This document shows, in pieces, positions 17,039 through 25,682 of a stretch of DNA of 64,000 nt. The translations under genes and the position numbers were made by a program. Origin of the DNA: Bacillota bacterium. GTDB lineage: Bacteria; Sysuimicrobiota; Sysuimicrobiia; Sysuimicrobiales; Segetimicrobiaceae. How positions within the stretch are numbered: the stretch's first letter is position 1; every line of letters starts with the position of its first letter. The stretch is from positions 1-64,000 of the forward strand of contig JAJPJJ010000094.1 of NCBI GenBank assembly GCA_021324295.1, given 5' to 3'. Below the pieces are notes generated by a model. The model was not told the DNA's origin. It saw only the letters and a list, made by a program, of their open reading frames with translations, and searched no databases.

Positions 17039-19324
17039 ATGTCGGGCGTCGTCGGTACGGCAATGCGGCGGGTGGATGCCGCCGAGAAGGCCACGGGCGC
17101 GGCGCGCTTCACGGGCGACCTCGCCCTCCCCGGTCTGCTGTGCGGCAAGGTCCTCCGGAGCCCATTCCCGCACGCGCGGCTTGTCCGTGTCGACACCTCG
17201 GCCGCGGAGCGGATGCCAGGGGTGAGGGCCGTCCTTACCGGCGGAGACCTCGCCGACCTCGATCCATACTACGGCCATGCGATCAAGGATCGTCCGATCG
17301 TGGCGCTGGAACGCGTGCGCTTTATCGGAGAACCCGTAGCGGCCGTCGCCGCCGACGACGAGGCGGCGGCCGAGGAGGCGCTGCGGGCGATCACGGTTGA
17401 GTACGAGGAGCTGCCCGCGGTGACCGTGCTGGGAGAAGCGCTCGCCGCGGGAGCACCCCGGGTGCACGAGGGCCCGCTGCGGCCAGGGCTGTTCCACGGC
17501 CTGGGCGACCTGCGGCGCGAGGAGGGCAACATCTGCTACCACTACCACTTTGCCCGCGGCGACCTGGAGAGCGCGTTTGCCGCTTCCGACGTAGTGGTCG
17601 AGGGCGAGTACACCTTCCCGGCCGTCTACCAGTACGCGATGGAGCCGCATACGGTGATTGCCCAATGGGGCGAGAGCGAGATCACCGTCTGGGCATCCTG
17701 CCAGCACCCGTACCTCGTGCGCGCCGAACTGGCGGATCTCTTCAGGGTTCCACTATCCGCGGTGCGCGTCATCGTGCCGTACGTGGGGGGAGGCTTTGGG
17801 AGCAAGTCCTACACCAAGATGGAGCCGCTGACGGTCGCGCTCGCGCGCAAAGCAAGGCGTCCGGTGCGGATCGCCAACAGCATCGAGGAGGCGATGGTGA
17901 CAACCCGCCGTCACAACATGCGGTGTTGGATGCGCACGGGCGCCACCCGGGATGGTGCCGTCGTCGCCCGGCAGTGCCGGATCTGGCTGGATACCGGTGC
18001 CTACGCCGACAACGGGCCTCGGGTGGCTGCAACGGCGGGCGACGCCGCGCCCGGCGCGTACCGCTGGAGGGCGGTGGGAGTGGACGCCTGGGCGGTCTAC
18101 ACGCACACTCCCCCTGCCGGCTCCTATCGCGCGTTCGGCGCCGCCCACATGGCATGGATCGGGGAATCGCAGATCGATGCGCTCGCGCGGCGGGTCGGTC
18201 TGGACCCGCTGGAGTTCCGCCGGCGCAACCTGCTGCGCCCCGGGGAAGAGGTCAGGCCGGGCGGCAAGCCCCTTGACGCGGATCTCGTGGGCGACGTGAC
18301 GAAGGTAGCCGCTGCCGTGGGATGGGGAACGCCGAAGCCTCCGTTTGTGGGGCGCGGCGTCGGGGTCGGCCTGCTGGCCGCCGGCGCGCAGCCTGTCTCC
18401 ACCGCCGTTCTCCGGCTTCAGGCAGATGGCACGGTTGTACTGCTGGTGAGCACGACGGAGCTCGGGCAGGGAGCGCGTACCGCCTTTACGCAGATCGTGG
18501 CGGACGAGCTGGGTGTGCCGCCATCGAGGGTCCGGGTCGCGGGAGCCGATACGCAGGTGACCCCGTTCGACCGCTCCACGGGGGCCAGCCGGTCGACGAC
18601 GCTTGCCGGGACGGCGGTCCAGCGCGCCTCGGCGGACCTGCGGGGGCAACTGCTGGAGATCGCCAAGCGGGTGTGGGGCCTCCCGCTTTCGGCCCTGACG
18701 GTGCGGGACGGCGCGGTGTGGCACGAGACCGACGCGTTGCCCTTTCCGGAGCTGCTCGCCCGCCACTTCGGCATGGTTGGCGGCGAGCTGATCGGCAGGG
18801 GGGAGGTGCGGCCCGAGCGCGGGTCGGGCTCATACGCAGAAGGGCCGGTGTTCTGGGAAGTCTGCGTCGGCGGCGCCGAGGTGCACGTGAGTCCGGAGAC
18901 GGGACAGATCCGGGTCCGCCGGCTGGCCAGCGTTGCGGACGTCGGCAAGGCCATCAATCCTCAGCTCGTGGAGGCGCAGGATGAAGGCGCCTCGCTCCAG
19001 GGACTCGGCAACACCCTTTTCGAGGAGATGATCTTCGAGAACGGCCAACTGATGAACGGCTCGCTTCTGGACTATCACGTGCCGACGACGGCAGACCTCC
19101 CCGATGCGTTTCACACGATCATCGTGGAGAACGGCGATGGCCCGGGTCCGTACGGTGCCAAGGGAGTCGGAGAGGGCGCCCTCGCCGCCGTCCCGGCCGC
19201 GATCGTCAACGCGCTGGCCGATCTCGGCCTTGAGATTCGCGATTTGCCCGTCACACCGGAGCGGGTGCTCCGCTGCCTCGGAGTGCTCGGGGCGCCCGCC
19301 GGGACGGGCGGTGCGGCTCCATAA
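17039..19324 (+). CDS. molybdenum hydroxylase large subunit, molybdopterin-binding (XDH/CoxL family)
   Basis: A 761-residue catalytic subunit. It starts with the conserved AMRRVDAAEKATGAARFTGD and has VGGGFGSK near residue 249, SYRAFGAAH, and the C-terminal GAKGVGEGALAA that holds the catalytic Glu typical of xanthine dehydrogenases. The CO dehydrogenase active-site loop with selanylcysteine (VAYRCSFR) is not present, so this is not a form I CO dehydrogenase. It should hydroxylate a heteroaromatic ring or an aldehyde with water as oxygen donor. It starts five bases after the small subunit. Substrate unknown; the neighbours favour an N-heterocycle. Confidence 0.93.
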   Translation: MSGVVGTAMRRVDAAEKATGAARFTGDLALPGLLCGKVLRSPFPHARLVRVDTSAAERMPGVRAVLTGGDLADLDPYYGHAIKDRPIVALERVRFIGEPVAAVAADDEAAAEEALRAITVEYEELPAVTVLGEALAAGAPRVHEGPLRPGLFHGLGDLRREEGNICYHYHFARGDLESAFAASDVVVEGEYTFPAVYQYAMEPHTVIAQWGESEITVWASCQHPYLVRAELADLFRVPLSAVRVIVPYVGGGFGSKSYTKMEPLTVALARKARRPVRIANSIEEAMVTTRRHNMRCWMRTGATRDGAVVARQCRIWLDTGAYADNGPRVAATAGDAAPGAYRWRAVGVDAWAVYTHTPPAGSYRAFGAAHMAWIGESQIDALARRVGLDPLEFRRRNLLRPGEEVRPGGKPLDADLVGDVTKVAAAVGWGTPKPPFVGRGVGVGLLAAGAQPVSTAVLRLQADGTVVLLVSTTELGQGARTAFTQIVADELGVPPSRVRVAGADTQVTPFDRSTGASRSTTLAGTAVQRASADLRGQLLEIAKRVWGLPLSALTVRDGAVWHETDALPFPELLARHFGMVGGELIGRGEVRPERGSGSYAEGPVFWEVCVGGAEVHVSPETGQIRVRRLASVADVGKAINPQLVEAQDEGASLQGLGNTLFEEMIFENGQLMNGSLLDYHVPTTADLPDAFHTIIVENGDGPGPYGAKGVGEGALAAVPAAIVNALADLGLEIRDLPVTPERVLRCLGVLGAPAGTGGAAP

Positions 19325-19392
19325 CCGCAGGGGGCCGCGAGAGGGAGGCGTCGGGTCGTGCACGAGAGGGAAACAGAGACGCCGGAGGCACA

Positions 19393-20349
19393 ATGATCCC
19401 GCCACACGAGCTCCGCGCGGTGGCAGTCATTGGCGCGGGGACGATGGGCCCAGGCATGTCCGCCGTTTTCGCCCGTCACGGCTTCGAGACCCGATTGGCC
19501 GATGTCCAGCCCGAAGCCCTGGAACGCGCGAAGAGGACGGTGGACGGCGTGTACCGTGTTCTCGTTGGGGCAGAGCTTCTGACCGAGGAGGAAGCGGAGG
19601 CCGGTCGCCGGCGGCTTACCTGCACACTCGAGGTGCCGGACGCCCTCCGCGGCGCCGATCTCGTCCTCGAGGCCATCCCAGAACGGCTGGACCTCAAGCA
19701 GCAGTTCTTCGCCGACGCGGAGCGCCACGTCTCCGAGGCGACCATCCTGGCGTCCAACACCTCCGGCATCCCCATCACCGAGCTCGGGAAGGCCGTGCAA
19801 CGCCCCGAGCGGGTCGTCGGAATGCACTGGTCCAATCCGCCGCATCTGATCCCGGTGATCGAGGTGATTCGGGGGAAGATGACGAGCCCCGCGACCGTAG
19901 AGGCAACCCGCTGGGTCGTGAGGCGGCTGGACATGATCCCCGTGCTCATCGAGCGCGATGTGCCCGGATTTGTAGAGAACCGCATCCTCTACGCGATCAT
20001 GCGGGAGGCCCTCCACCTCTGGAACGAGGGGGTGGCCAGCGCGGAGGACATCGATACGATCATCCGGTGGGGGATCGGCTACAAGCTTGCTGTCATCGGG
20101 CCGCTCGCGCTCCTGGACGTGGCGGGGCTGGACATCTATCACAGCGTGGCCAGCTACTTGAACCGGGACCTCAGCAACGCCACCGACGTGAGCCCCGTCG
20201 TGACGCAGCGGGTGGCGCGGGGCGAGCTCGGCGTCAAGTCCGGACGCGGGATCTTCGCCTACGAGCCGGGCGAGATCCCGGCGCTCATGGAGCAACGCAT
20301 GCGGCGACTGCTGGAAGTCAAGAAGGCGCTCTCCCGGGCCGCCACGTAG
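19393..20349 (+). CDS. 3-hydroxyacyl-CoA dehydrogenase family protein
   Basis: A 318-residue NAD-dependent dehydrogenase. The Rossmann motif is VIGAGTMGPGM near the N-terminus, and the substrate side shows GMHWSNPPHLIPVIEVIRG, with the catalytic His and the following Asn-Pro. The C-terminal helical dimerisation domain includes DVPGFVENRILYAIMREA. Length suits the short bacterial form (about 285-320 residues) also used for 3-hydroxybutyryl-CoA, hydroxyadipyl-CoA or non-CoA hydroxy acids. ATG at 19393 has GGAGGC upstream. It lies 68 bases after the Mo hydroxylase and 44 before the importer, so it probably oxidises a late hydroxy-acid intermediate. Confidence 0.9.
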   Translation: MIPPHELRAVAVIGAGTMGPGMSAVFARHGFETRLADVQPEALERAKRTVDGVYRVLVGAELLTEEEAEAGRRRLTCTLEVPDALRGADLVLEAIPERLDLKQQFFADAERHVSEATILASNTSGIPITELGKAVQRPERVVGMHWSNPPHLIPVIEVIRGKMTSPATVEATRWVVRRLDMIPVLIERDVPGFVENRILYAIMREALHLWNEGVASAEDIDTIIRWGIGYKLAVIGPLALLDVAGLDIYHSVASYLNRDLSNATDVSPVVTQRVARGELGVKSGRGIFAYEPGEIPALMEQRMRRLLEVKKALSRAAT

Positions 20350-20393
20350 CGGATCGCGGAGGCGCGCCCAGATCGTCCGGGGCGGGGGCCCAG

Positions 20394-21215
20394 GTGTCGA
20401 TCGCTCGTAGCCTTGCTGATGCTGGGATCACGACCACGGCGCTCATCACCGTGGACGGCGTGAGCATGACGTTTCGCGAAGGGACCCGTACGGTCCACGC
20501 CCTGGAGCGCATCTCGCTCACGGTCCCTCGCGGCCAGTTCATCTCGTTGCTCGGCCCCTCAGGATGCGGGAAGTCCACCTTGCTCCGCATCGTGGGAGGG
20601 CTTCTCCGTCCGACCCAAGGGCAGGTGTGGCTGGAAGGGGAGCCGGTGGGACACGCGATCCGTCGCCGGCCCTTCGGCTTCGTCTTCCAGGACCCTGCGC
20701 TGCTGCCGTGGCGGCGCGTCCTGGCCAACGCGACACTGCTGCAGGAGATCGTCTATCGCGATCGCCACGACCGAGACCAGCACGTTGCGCGCGCCAAGGA
20801 GTACCTGGAGCTCATGGGGCTGGGGGCCTTCCTCGATGCCTACCCGCGCGAGCTCTCGGGCGGGATGCGCCAGCGCGTGGCCATCGCCCGCGCGCTGGCC
20901 ATCGCCCCCCAGATCCTCCTGATGGACGAGCCCTTTGGAGCCTTGGACGCGATCACCCGCGACCGCCTCAACCTGGACCTGCTGACCCTGTGGGGACGAA
21001 CCGGTGTCACGATCATGTTTGTGACGCACAGCATTCACGAGGCCGCATTTCTCTCCGACGTCGTCTACGTCATGACGGCCCGGCCCGGTCGCGTCCTGGC
21101 CCGGGTGCCGGTTACCATTCCGCGGCCGCGTGCGCTGGACGTCCAGGAGACCCCCGGCTTCGTCCATCTGGTGCGCGAGCTCCGTGGCCTGCTCGATCGG
21201 GGGATGGAGGGATGA
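20394..21215 (+). CDS. ABC transporter ATPase, TauB/SsuB type
   Basis: A 273-residue nucleotide-binding protein. Walker A is GPSGCGKS at residues 54-61, signature [16 protein letters not shown], Walker [17 protein letters not shown], and the switch His in FVTHSIHEAAFLSD. These are typical of nitrate/sulfonate/taurine/pyrimidine-precursor importers. GTG at 20394 is the likely start, behind a G-rich stretch; the frame stays open upstream but only shadows the dehydrogenase gene. The stop overlaps the permease start (ATGA). It powers the importer made with the next two genes. Confidence 0.92.
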   Translation: MSIARSLADAGITTTALITVDGVSMTFREGTRTVHALERISLTVPRGQFISLLGPSGCGKSTLLRIVGGLLRPTQGQVWLEGEPVGHAIRRRPFGFVFQDPALLPWRRVLANATLLQEIVYRDRHDRDQHVARAKEYLELMGLGAFLDAYPRELSGGMRQRVAIARALAIAPQILLMDEPFGALDAITRDRLNLDLLTLWGRTGVTIMFVTHSIHEAAFLSDVVYVMTARPGRVLARVPVTIPRPRALDVQETPGFVHLVRELRGLLDRGMEG

Positions 21216-21997
21216 GCCGACTCGTCCGGGTGTGGGCTGCGGCCGTGCCGCCCCTCGCGGTCGTGCTGGCTCTCCTCGCCGCATGGGAGGCGGCTAGCAT
21301 CGTCTCGCGCTTCCCGACCTACGTGCTGCCCCGCCCGAGCCAGATCGCGCGCGAGCTGCTCCACCCAGGGTCGCTCTTCTGGACACACACCTGGATTACC
21401 CTCCAGGAGACGCTCATCGGATTCGTCATCGGAAGCTTGGTGGGGCTGACGCTGGCGATCGCCATCGTCCTCTCGCCGCTGATCCGGCGCAGCATCTATC
21501 CCCTGATCGTCCTGTTCCAGACGGTGCCGAAGATCGTCCTGGCGCCGATCTTCATCATCTGGTTCGGATACGGCCTCCTGCCGAAAGAGATGCTGGTTGT
21601 CGTGCTGGCGTTCTTTCCTGTAACGGTCGACGCGATCCACGGGCTCACGTCCATGGATCCGACGCTGGTCGATCTGCTGCACTCGGTCTCCGCGTCACGC
21701 TGGGAGATTCTCTGGAAGATCCAGTTGCCGCACTCGACGCCGCATATCTTCTCCGGCCTCAAGGTCGCTAGCACGCTCAGCGTCATCGGAGCGATCGTCG
21801 GCGAGTGGGCGGGCGCCAACGGTGGACTCGGCTTCCTGATCCTCTCCTCGTCCGCCCAGCTTGAGACGGTGAGGATGTTCTCCGGCGTTGTCGCCGTCTC
21901 GATCATCGGCCTGCTGCTGTTCTACGCGGTGTCGCGCCTGGAGGACTGGTTGCTGCCCTGGCGCGAGAAAGTGGAGGTGCGACATCCGCTTGGGTGA
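21212..21997 (+). CDS. ABC transporter permease, TauC/SsuC type
   Basis: A 261-residue inner-membrane permease with about six helices. N-terminal features are the first helix LAVVLALLAAWEAASIV and YVLPRPSQIARELL, seen throughout the SsuC/TauC family. The coupling loop lies at ASRWEILWKIQLPHSTP, followed by IVGEWAGANGGLGFLI. ATG at 21212 overlaps the ATPase stop. It forms a homodimeric channel. The C-terminal ten residues are charged and cytoplasmic. Confidence 0.92.
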   Translation: MSRLVRVWAAAVPPLAVVLALLAAWEAASIVSRFPTYVLPRPSQIARELLHPGSLFWTHTWITLQETLIGFVIGSLVGLTLAIAIVLSPLIRRSIYPLIVLFQTVPKIVLAPIFIIWFGYGLLPKEMLVVVLAFFPVTVDAIHGLTSMDPTLVDLLHSVSASRWEILWKIQLPHSTPHIFSGLKVASTLSVIGAIVGEWAGANGGLGFLILSSSAQLETVRMFSGVVAVSIIGLLLFYAVSRLEDWLLPWREKVEVRHPLG

Positions 21998-22046
21998 TCC
22001 TGCCGGTCAGGGACGCAAACCGAGACGTGAGGGAGGGGGGATCCGC

Positions 22047-23042
22047 ATGAGGAAAGCGCTCGTCCTGGTTGTTGTGATCGGGCTCGTGATCACCGTGCCG
22101 TGGTCGGTGGGCGCGCAGGCGCCCGACCACGTAAAGGTGCGCCTCGACTGGCTGATCCGGGGCAACCACGCGCCGTTCTTTGTCGCTCAGGAGAAGGGAT
22201 ACTTCCGGAACGAGGGCATCGTTGTGGACCGCATCGACAAGGGCAATGGCTCGGTCAATACGATGACCCTGGTGGGCTCCGGCCAATACGAGTTTGGGTT
22301 CGGTGACCTGCCCACCCTGGCGACGGCGAGGGCGAAGGGGGTCCCGGTGACGTCGCTGGTCGTGGTCAATCAGCAGAGTCCCCTCGCGATGATCGCCTTG
22401 AAGGGGACCGGGCTCAGGGCCCCCAAGGACCTCGAGGGCAAGGTCGTCGGCATCCAGCCGTCCGGATCGACCTACATCTTCTATCTCGCCTTCCTCAAGG
22501 CAAACAAGATCGACCGCAGCAAGATCACCGAGGCGACGATCCCCGTGCCGTACGAGAACTTCCTTCTCACGCGCAAAGTCCAGGTGATCCCAGGCTACAT
22601 CGACGCGGAAATTCCAGAGCTTGAGGCCAAGGCCGGCGGCCCCGGCTCGCTGGAGATCGTCCTGGGCGCGAAGTACGGCTACAACGGCTACGGCAGCGGG
22701 ATGCTCACGAGCGACCGGATGATCAAGGAGCATCCCGACCTCGTGCGTCGTTTCACGCGGGCGTATGTGCGCGGGTTTCAAGACGTGACGAGGAACATCC
22801 GTGAAGCCGCGGACATCCTCGCAAAGTACAACCCCGAAGTGGCCGAGAAGAAGGACGTGATGATGGAGCAGCTCGCAGCGGATATGCAGTTCACCTTCTT
22901 CAGCACCGACACGAAGGCCCATGGCCTCGGGTGGCAGTCGCTGCCGCGCTGGAAATACACCATCGATATTCTGCGCGACCAGGGCGTCATCACCGCGGCG
23001 CTCCGCCCCGACGATGTATTCACGAATGCGTTTCTCAGGTGA
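22047..23042 (+). CDS. ABC importer substrate-binding protein, NMT1/THI5-like, Sec signal
   Basis: A 331-residue periplasmic binding protein of the NMT1/THI5-like/TauA group, whose known ligands include thiamine pyrimidine precursors, riboflavin, sulfonates and aromatic acids. It carries a plain Sec signal, MRKALVLVVVIGLVITVPW, cleaved near VGAQA, unlike the Tat signals of the other binding proteins here. The mature part begins VKVRLDWLIRGNHAPFFVAQEKGYF, the hallmark of the family. ATG at 22047 has GGGAGGGGGG upstream. It is the last gene of the plus-strand operon and presumably captures the compound degraded by the upstream enzymes. Confidence 0.92.
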   Translation: MRKALVLVVVIGLVITVPWSVGAQAPDHVKVRLDWLIRGNHAPFFVAQEKGYFRNEGIVVDRIDKGNGSVNTMTLVGSGQYEFGFGDLPTLATARAKGVPVTSLVVVNQQSPLAMIALKGTGLRAPKDLEGKVVGIQPSGSTYIFYLAFLKANKIDRSKITEATIPVPYENFLLTRKVQVIPGYIDAEIPELEAKAGGPGSLEIVLGAKYGYNGYGSGMLTSDRMIKEHPDLVRRFTRAYVRGFQDVTRNIREAADILAKYNPEVAEKKDVMMEQLAADMQFTFFSTDTKAHGLGWQSLPRWKYTIDILRDQGVITAALRPDDVFTNAFLR

Positions 23043-23050
23043 TCGCGCTG

Positions 23051-23091
23051 AGCGCCGCGGCCGTAGCGGCCGCCCGCGGCCCGGCGGCGCT
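23051..23091. terminator. nested GC-rich hairpin between convergent operons
   Basis: The 60 bases between two convergent stops hold an outer inverted repeat AGCGCCGC (23051-23058) / GCGGCGCT (23084-23091) and an inner one GCGGCCG-TAG-CGGCCGC (23057-23073). The two overlap, so alternative foldings compete. There is no T-tract, so this is not a textbook intrinsic terminator, but location and symmetry suit a two-way transcript end or 3'-stabilising structure. Confidence 0.5.
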
Positions 23092-23102
23092 GCCGCCTAC
23101 GC

Positions 23103-25478
23103 CTATCGCATCCCGTCGCGCGAGGTCGGGCCCGTGGGGCCCTGGAGCAGGGACACGACGGTCTCGGGCGTCAACGGATAGGCCGTCCGGTGGACCCCCG
23201 CGGGGCCGAGGGCATCGAGGACGGCGTTGACCACGGCCACGTTTGCGCCAATGAGCGGGCCCTCGCCGACTCCCTTCATGCCCCCTGGCGTATGGGGTGA
23301 CGGCGTCTCCAGGTGCACGAGGCGAACGTCGGGCGTGTCAGCGGCTGTCGGCAGCAAGTAGTCGATCAGCGTGGTCGTGAGGAGCTGGCCATCTGAGCCG
23401 TAGACGACCTCTTCGAGAAGCGCGCCCCCGAGCCCCTGGGCGATGCCGCCGGCGATCTGGTCGGCGACCAGCCGCGGGTTGAGGACCGTTCCACAGTCGT
23501 GCGCGACGGCGTACGTGTCGATGCGCACGAGCCCGGTGGCCGGATCCACCTCGCATCCGACCACGTGGATCTGCGCAGAGAACGTCCAGTTGACGGGGTC
23601 GTAGATCGCCTTGGCTTCGAGCCCCGGCTCCATGCCGGCTGGCAACCTGTGCGCTCGCCATGCCTCCAGGGCCACGTCCCCGAGGGCCACCGATGCGCGC
23701 GGATCTCCGAGCCGACGCACCGCGCCGTCCGCCAATTCTACGTCCTCCAGCGGGGCCTTCAGAAGGTGTGCGCCCAGACGCAAGATCTTGTCCCTCAACG
23801 TCCGGCAGGCCAGAACGACGGCGCCGCCGGCCACGGCGGCGCCTCGGCTGGCCGCCGTTCCGTAGAAGCTGAACGGCACGAGGTGTGTATCTCCCGTGTA
23901 GACGGCGACAGATTCGGGCGCCACCGCGAAGGAATCGGCGCAGATCTGCGCGAGCGCGGCGGCGATACCCTGCCCCACCTCGATGATGCCTGTGTAGCAG
24001 GCGACCGCGCCGGAGGGGTGGATGCGCACGAGCGCGGTCTCGTACCCGCCCTGCCGGTTCCCAGCCGCCGCCATCAGCCGGGATGGTCCCATGCCGGTGT
24101 ATTCGATCAGGGCGGCGAGCCCCACGCCGAAGAATCTGCCGTTCCGGCGTGCCTCCGCTTGCCGCCGGCGAAGCAAGTGATAGCCCGACGCATCCACCGC
24201 AGCGTCCAGGAGCGCGTGGAGATCGCCGCTATCGTAGCGTAGCTGCCCGGCGCTGGTGTACGGCATCTCGTCGGCGCGGAGCAGGTTACGTCGCCGTGCG
24301 TCGACGGGGTCGATCCCGAGACGCGCCGCGACGCGATCCATGATGCGCTCATGCACGAAGACCGCCTCGGGCTGGCCGAACCCGCGGTACGCACCGTGCG
24401 GCGTCTTGTTGGTGACGACCGCCCGGCACGCGACGCGGTAGTGCTCGAGCCGGTACGGCCCGGGCAGCATGCGCGCCGTGAGCCACGCCGGCGCGTTGCC
24501 CTTCGTGTGCAGGTGGGCGCCGACATCCGCGTGGATCTCCGCCTCGATGCCTGTCAGCGTGCCGTCGCGGCGCACGCCGACCCGCACCCGGATCGTCTGC
24601 TGCCGGCTGTGCACGGTGGCCATGAAGTGCTCCCGCCGGTCTTCGACGTACGTGACCGGCCTGCCCAGCCTCACGGAGAGCACGCAAGCGACGACGTCCT
24701 CGGGGAAATAATGGAGCTTGTTGCCGAACCCGCCGCCGATCCGCGGAGCGATGACACGGATGCGATCCTCCGGCAGGCTCACCGCGCGGGCGAGGTAGGC
24801 GCGAAACGGCTCGGGCGCCTGGGTCGAGTACCAGATCGTCAGAAACCTCTCGCGGGGATCGTAGCTGGCGACGATGGCGCGCGGCTCCATCGGGATGGCC
24901 ATCTGCCGCGGCGTACGGAAGACGTCCTCGATGACGAAGTCCGCCGCGTCCAGGGCAGCGCGGACGTCGCCGCTCTCGATCACCGCTTGTGCCGCCACGT
25001 TGTCTCCCCACTCCTCGTGCAGGACGGGGCTCCCCGGGGCCAGCGCCTCCTCGACGCTCGTGACGGCAGGAAGAGGATCGTACTCGACCTTCACGGCCTC
25101 CGCCCCGTCCTCAGCGAGGTAGCGGGAGTGCGCGACCACCATCGCCAGCGGCTGGCCGACGTAGAGGGCCTTCGGATAGAAGAGCGGGTAGGCGTGCATT
25201 CTCTGTCCCGGGACGACCGAGAGAATCGGAAGGTCGGGCAGCCCGGCCGCGTCGGCGGGCCCGAAGACCGCCCGCACGCCGGGGATGGCCCGCGCCGGCG
25301 CGAGGTCCAGGCGCACGATTCGCGCGTGGGCGTGCTGGCTGCGAACCACGGCCATGTGGAGGGAGTGTGATGGCGAGACGTCGGCGACGTATGCTCCGAG
25401 CCCCTGGAGAAGCGGCTTGAGGTCCGGTCTCCGAACGCCGCTTCCCACCCATCGCCGTCCGCGCTGCACCACTCTCAT
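23103..25478 (-). CDS. orphan molybdenum hydroxylase large subunit (XDH/CoxL family)
   Basis: A 791-residue molybdopterin-binding subunit. Motifs include IGGGFGNK, GAYRGFGQPEAVF, and the C-terminal GGMKGVGEGPLIG with the catalytic Glu. No FAD or [2Fe-2S] subunit gene is adjacent, so it must borrow partners, for example those at 15652-17033, or use others elsewhere. ATG at 25478 is preceded by GAGG and matches the homology start RGRRWVGSGVRRPDLKPLLQG, a typical large-subunit opening; the open frame to 25643 is non-homologous. It is about 200 bases downstream of a sugar-type permease gene on the same strand, so it may be the last gene of that operon or separate. The substrate is an aldehyde or heterocycle; which one is open. 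Confidence 0.9.
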   Translation of the reverse strand: MRVVQRGRRWVGSGVRRPDLKPLLQGLGAYVADVSPSHSLHMAVVRSQHAHARIVRLDLAPARAIPGVRAVFGPADAAGLPDLPILSVVPGQRMHAYPLFYPKALYVGQPLAMVVAHSRYLAEDGAEAVKVEYDPLPAVTSVEEALAPGSPVLHEEWGDNVAAQAVIESGDVRAALDAADFVIEDVFRTPRQMAIPMEPRAIVASYDPRERFLTIWYSTQAPEPFRAYLARAVSLPEDRIRVIAPRIGGGFGNKLHYFPEDVVACVLSVRLGRPVTYVEDRREHFMATVHSRQQTIRVRVGVRRDGTLTGIEAEIHADVGAHLHTKGNAPAWLTARMLPGPYRLEHYRVACRAVVTNKTPHGAYRGFGQPEAVFVHERIMDRVAARLGIDPVDARRRNLLRADEMPYTSAGQLRYDSGDLHALLDAAVDASGYHLLRRRQAEARRNGRFFGVGLAALIEYTGMGPSRLMAAAGNRQGGYETALVRIHPSGAVACYTGIIEVGQGIAAALAQICADSFAVAPESVAVYTGDTHLVPFSFYGTAASRGAAVAGGAVVLACRTLRDKILRLGAHLLKAPLEDVELADGAVRRLGDPRASVALGDVALEAWRAHRLPAGMEPGLEAKAIYDPVNWTFSAQIHVVGCEVDPATGLVRIDTYAVAHDCGTVLNPRLVADQIAGGIAQGLGGALLEEVVYGSDGQLLTTTLIDYLLPTAADTPDVRLVHLETPSPHTPGGMKGVGEGPLIGANVAVVNAVLDALGPAGVHRTAYPLTPETVVSLLQGPTGPTSRDGMR

Positions 25479-25682
25479 GAGCCACCTCGACCCCTCAGCG
25501 TGGGATTGGTATCGGCGCCTGCACGCTCGATTCGGTGGAATCTGTGGGCTCCCTCCAGACCGTCGCCGCGGACAGTGGGCAAGCGGGTCGGCGCCCGAGG
25601 GATCGCTCCACTGTGGTCGGCACCTAGCCCCGATGCTGTACATGGACGATGGGCGGGGCCGACGAGTGTGGCAGCACCTTGC

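Noticed and set aside
17039-19324. Form I CO dehydrogenase large subunit
   Set aside because: The coxMSL gene order fits, but the diagnostic VAYRCSFR-type active-site loop is not present.
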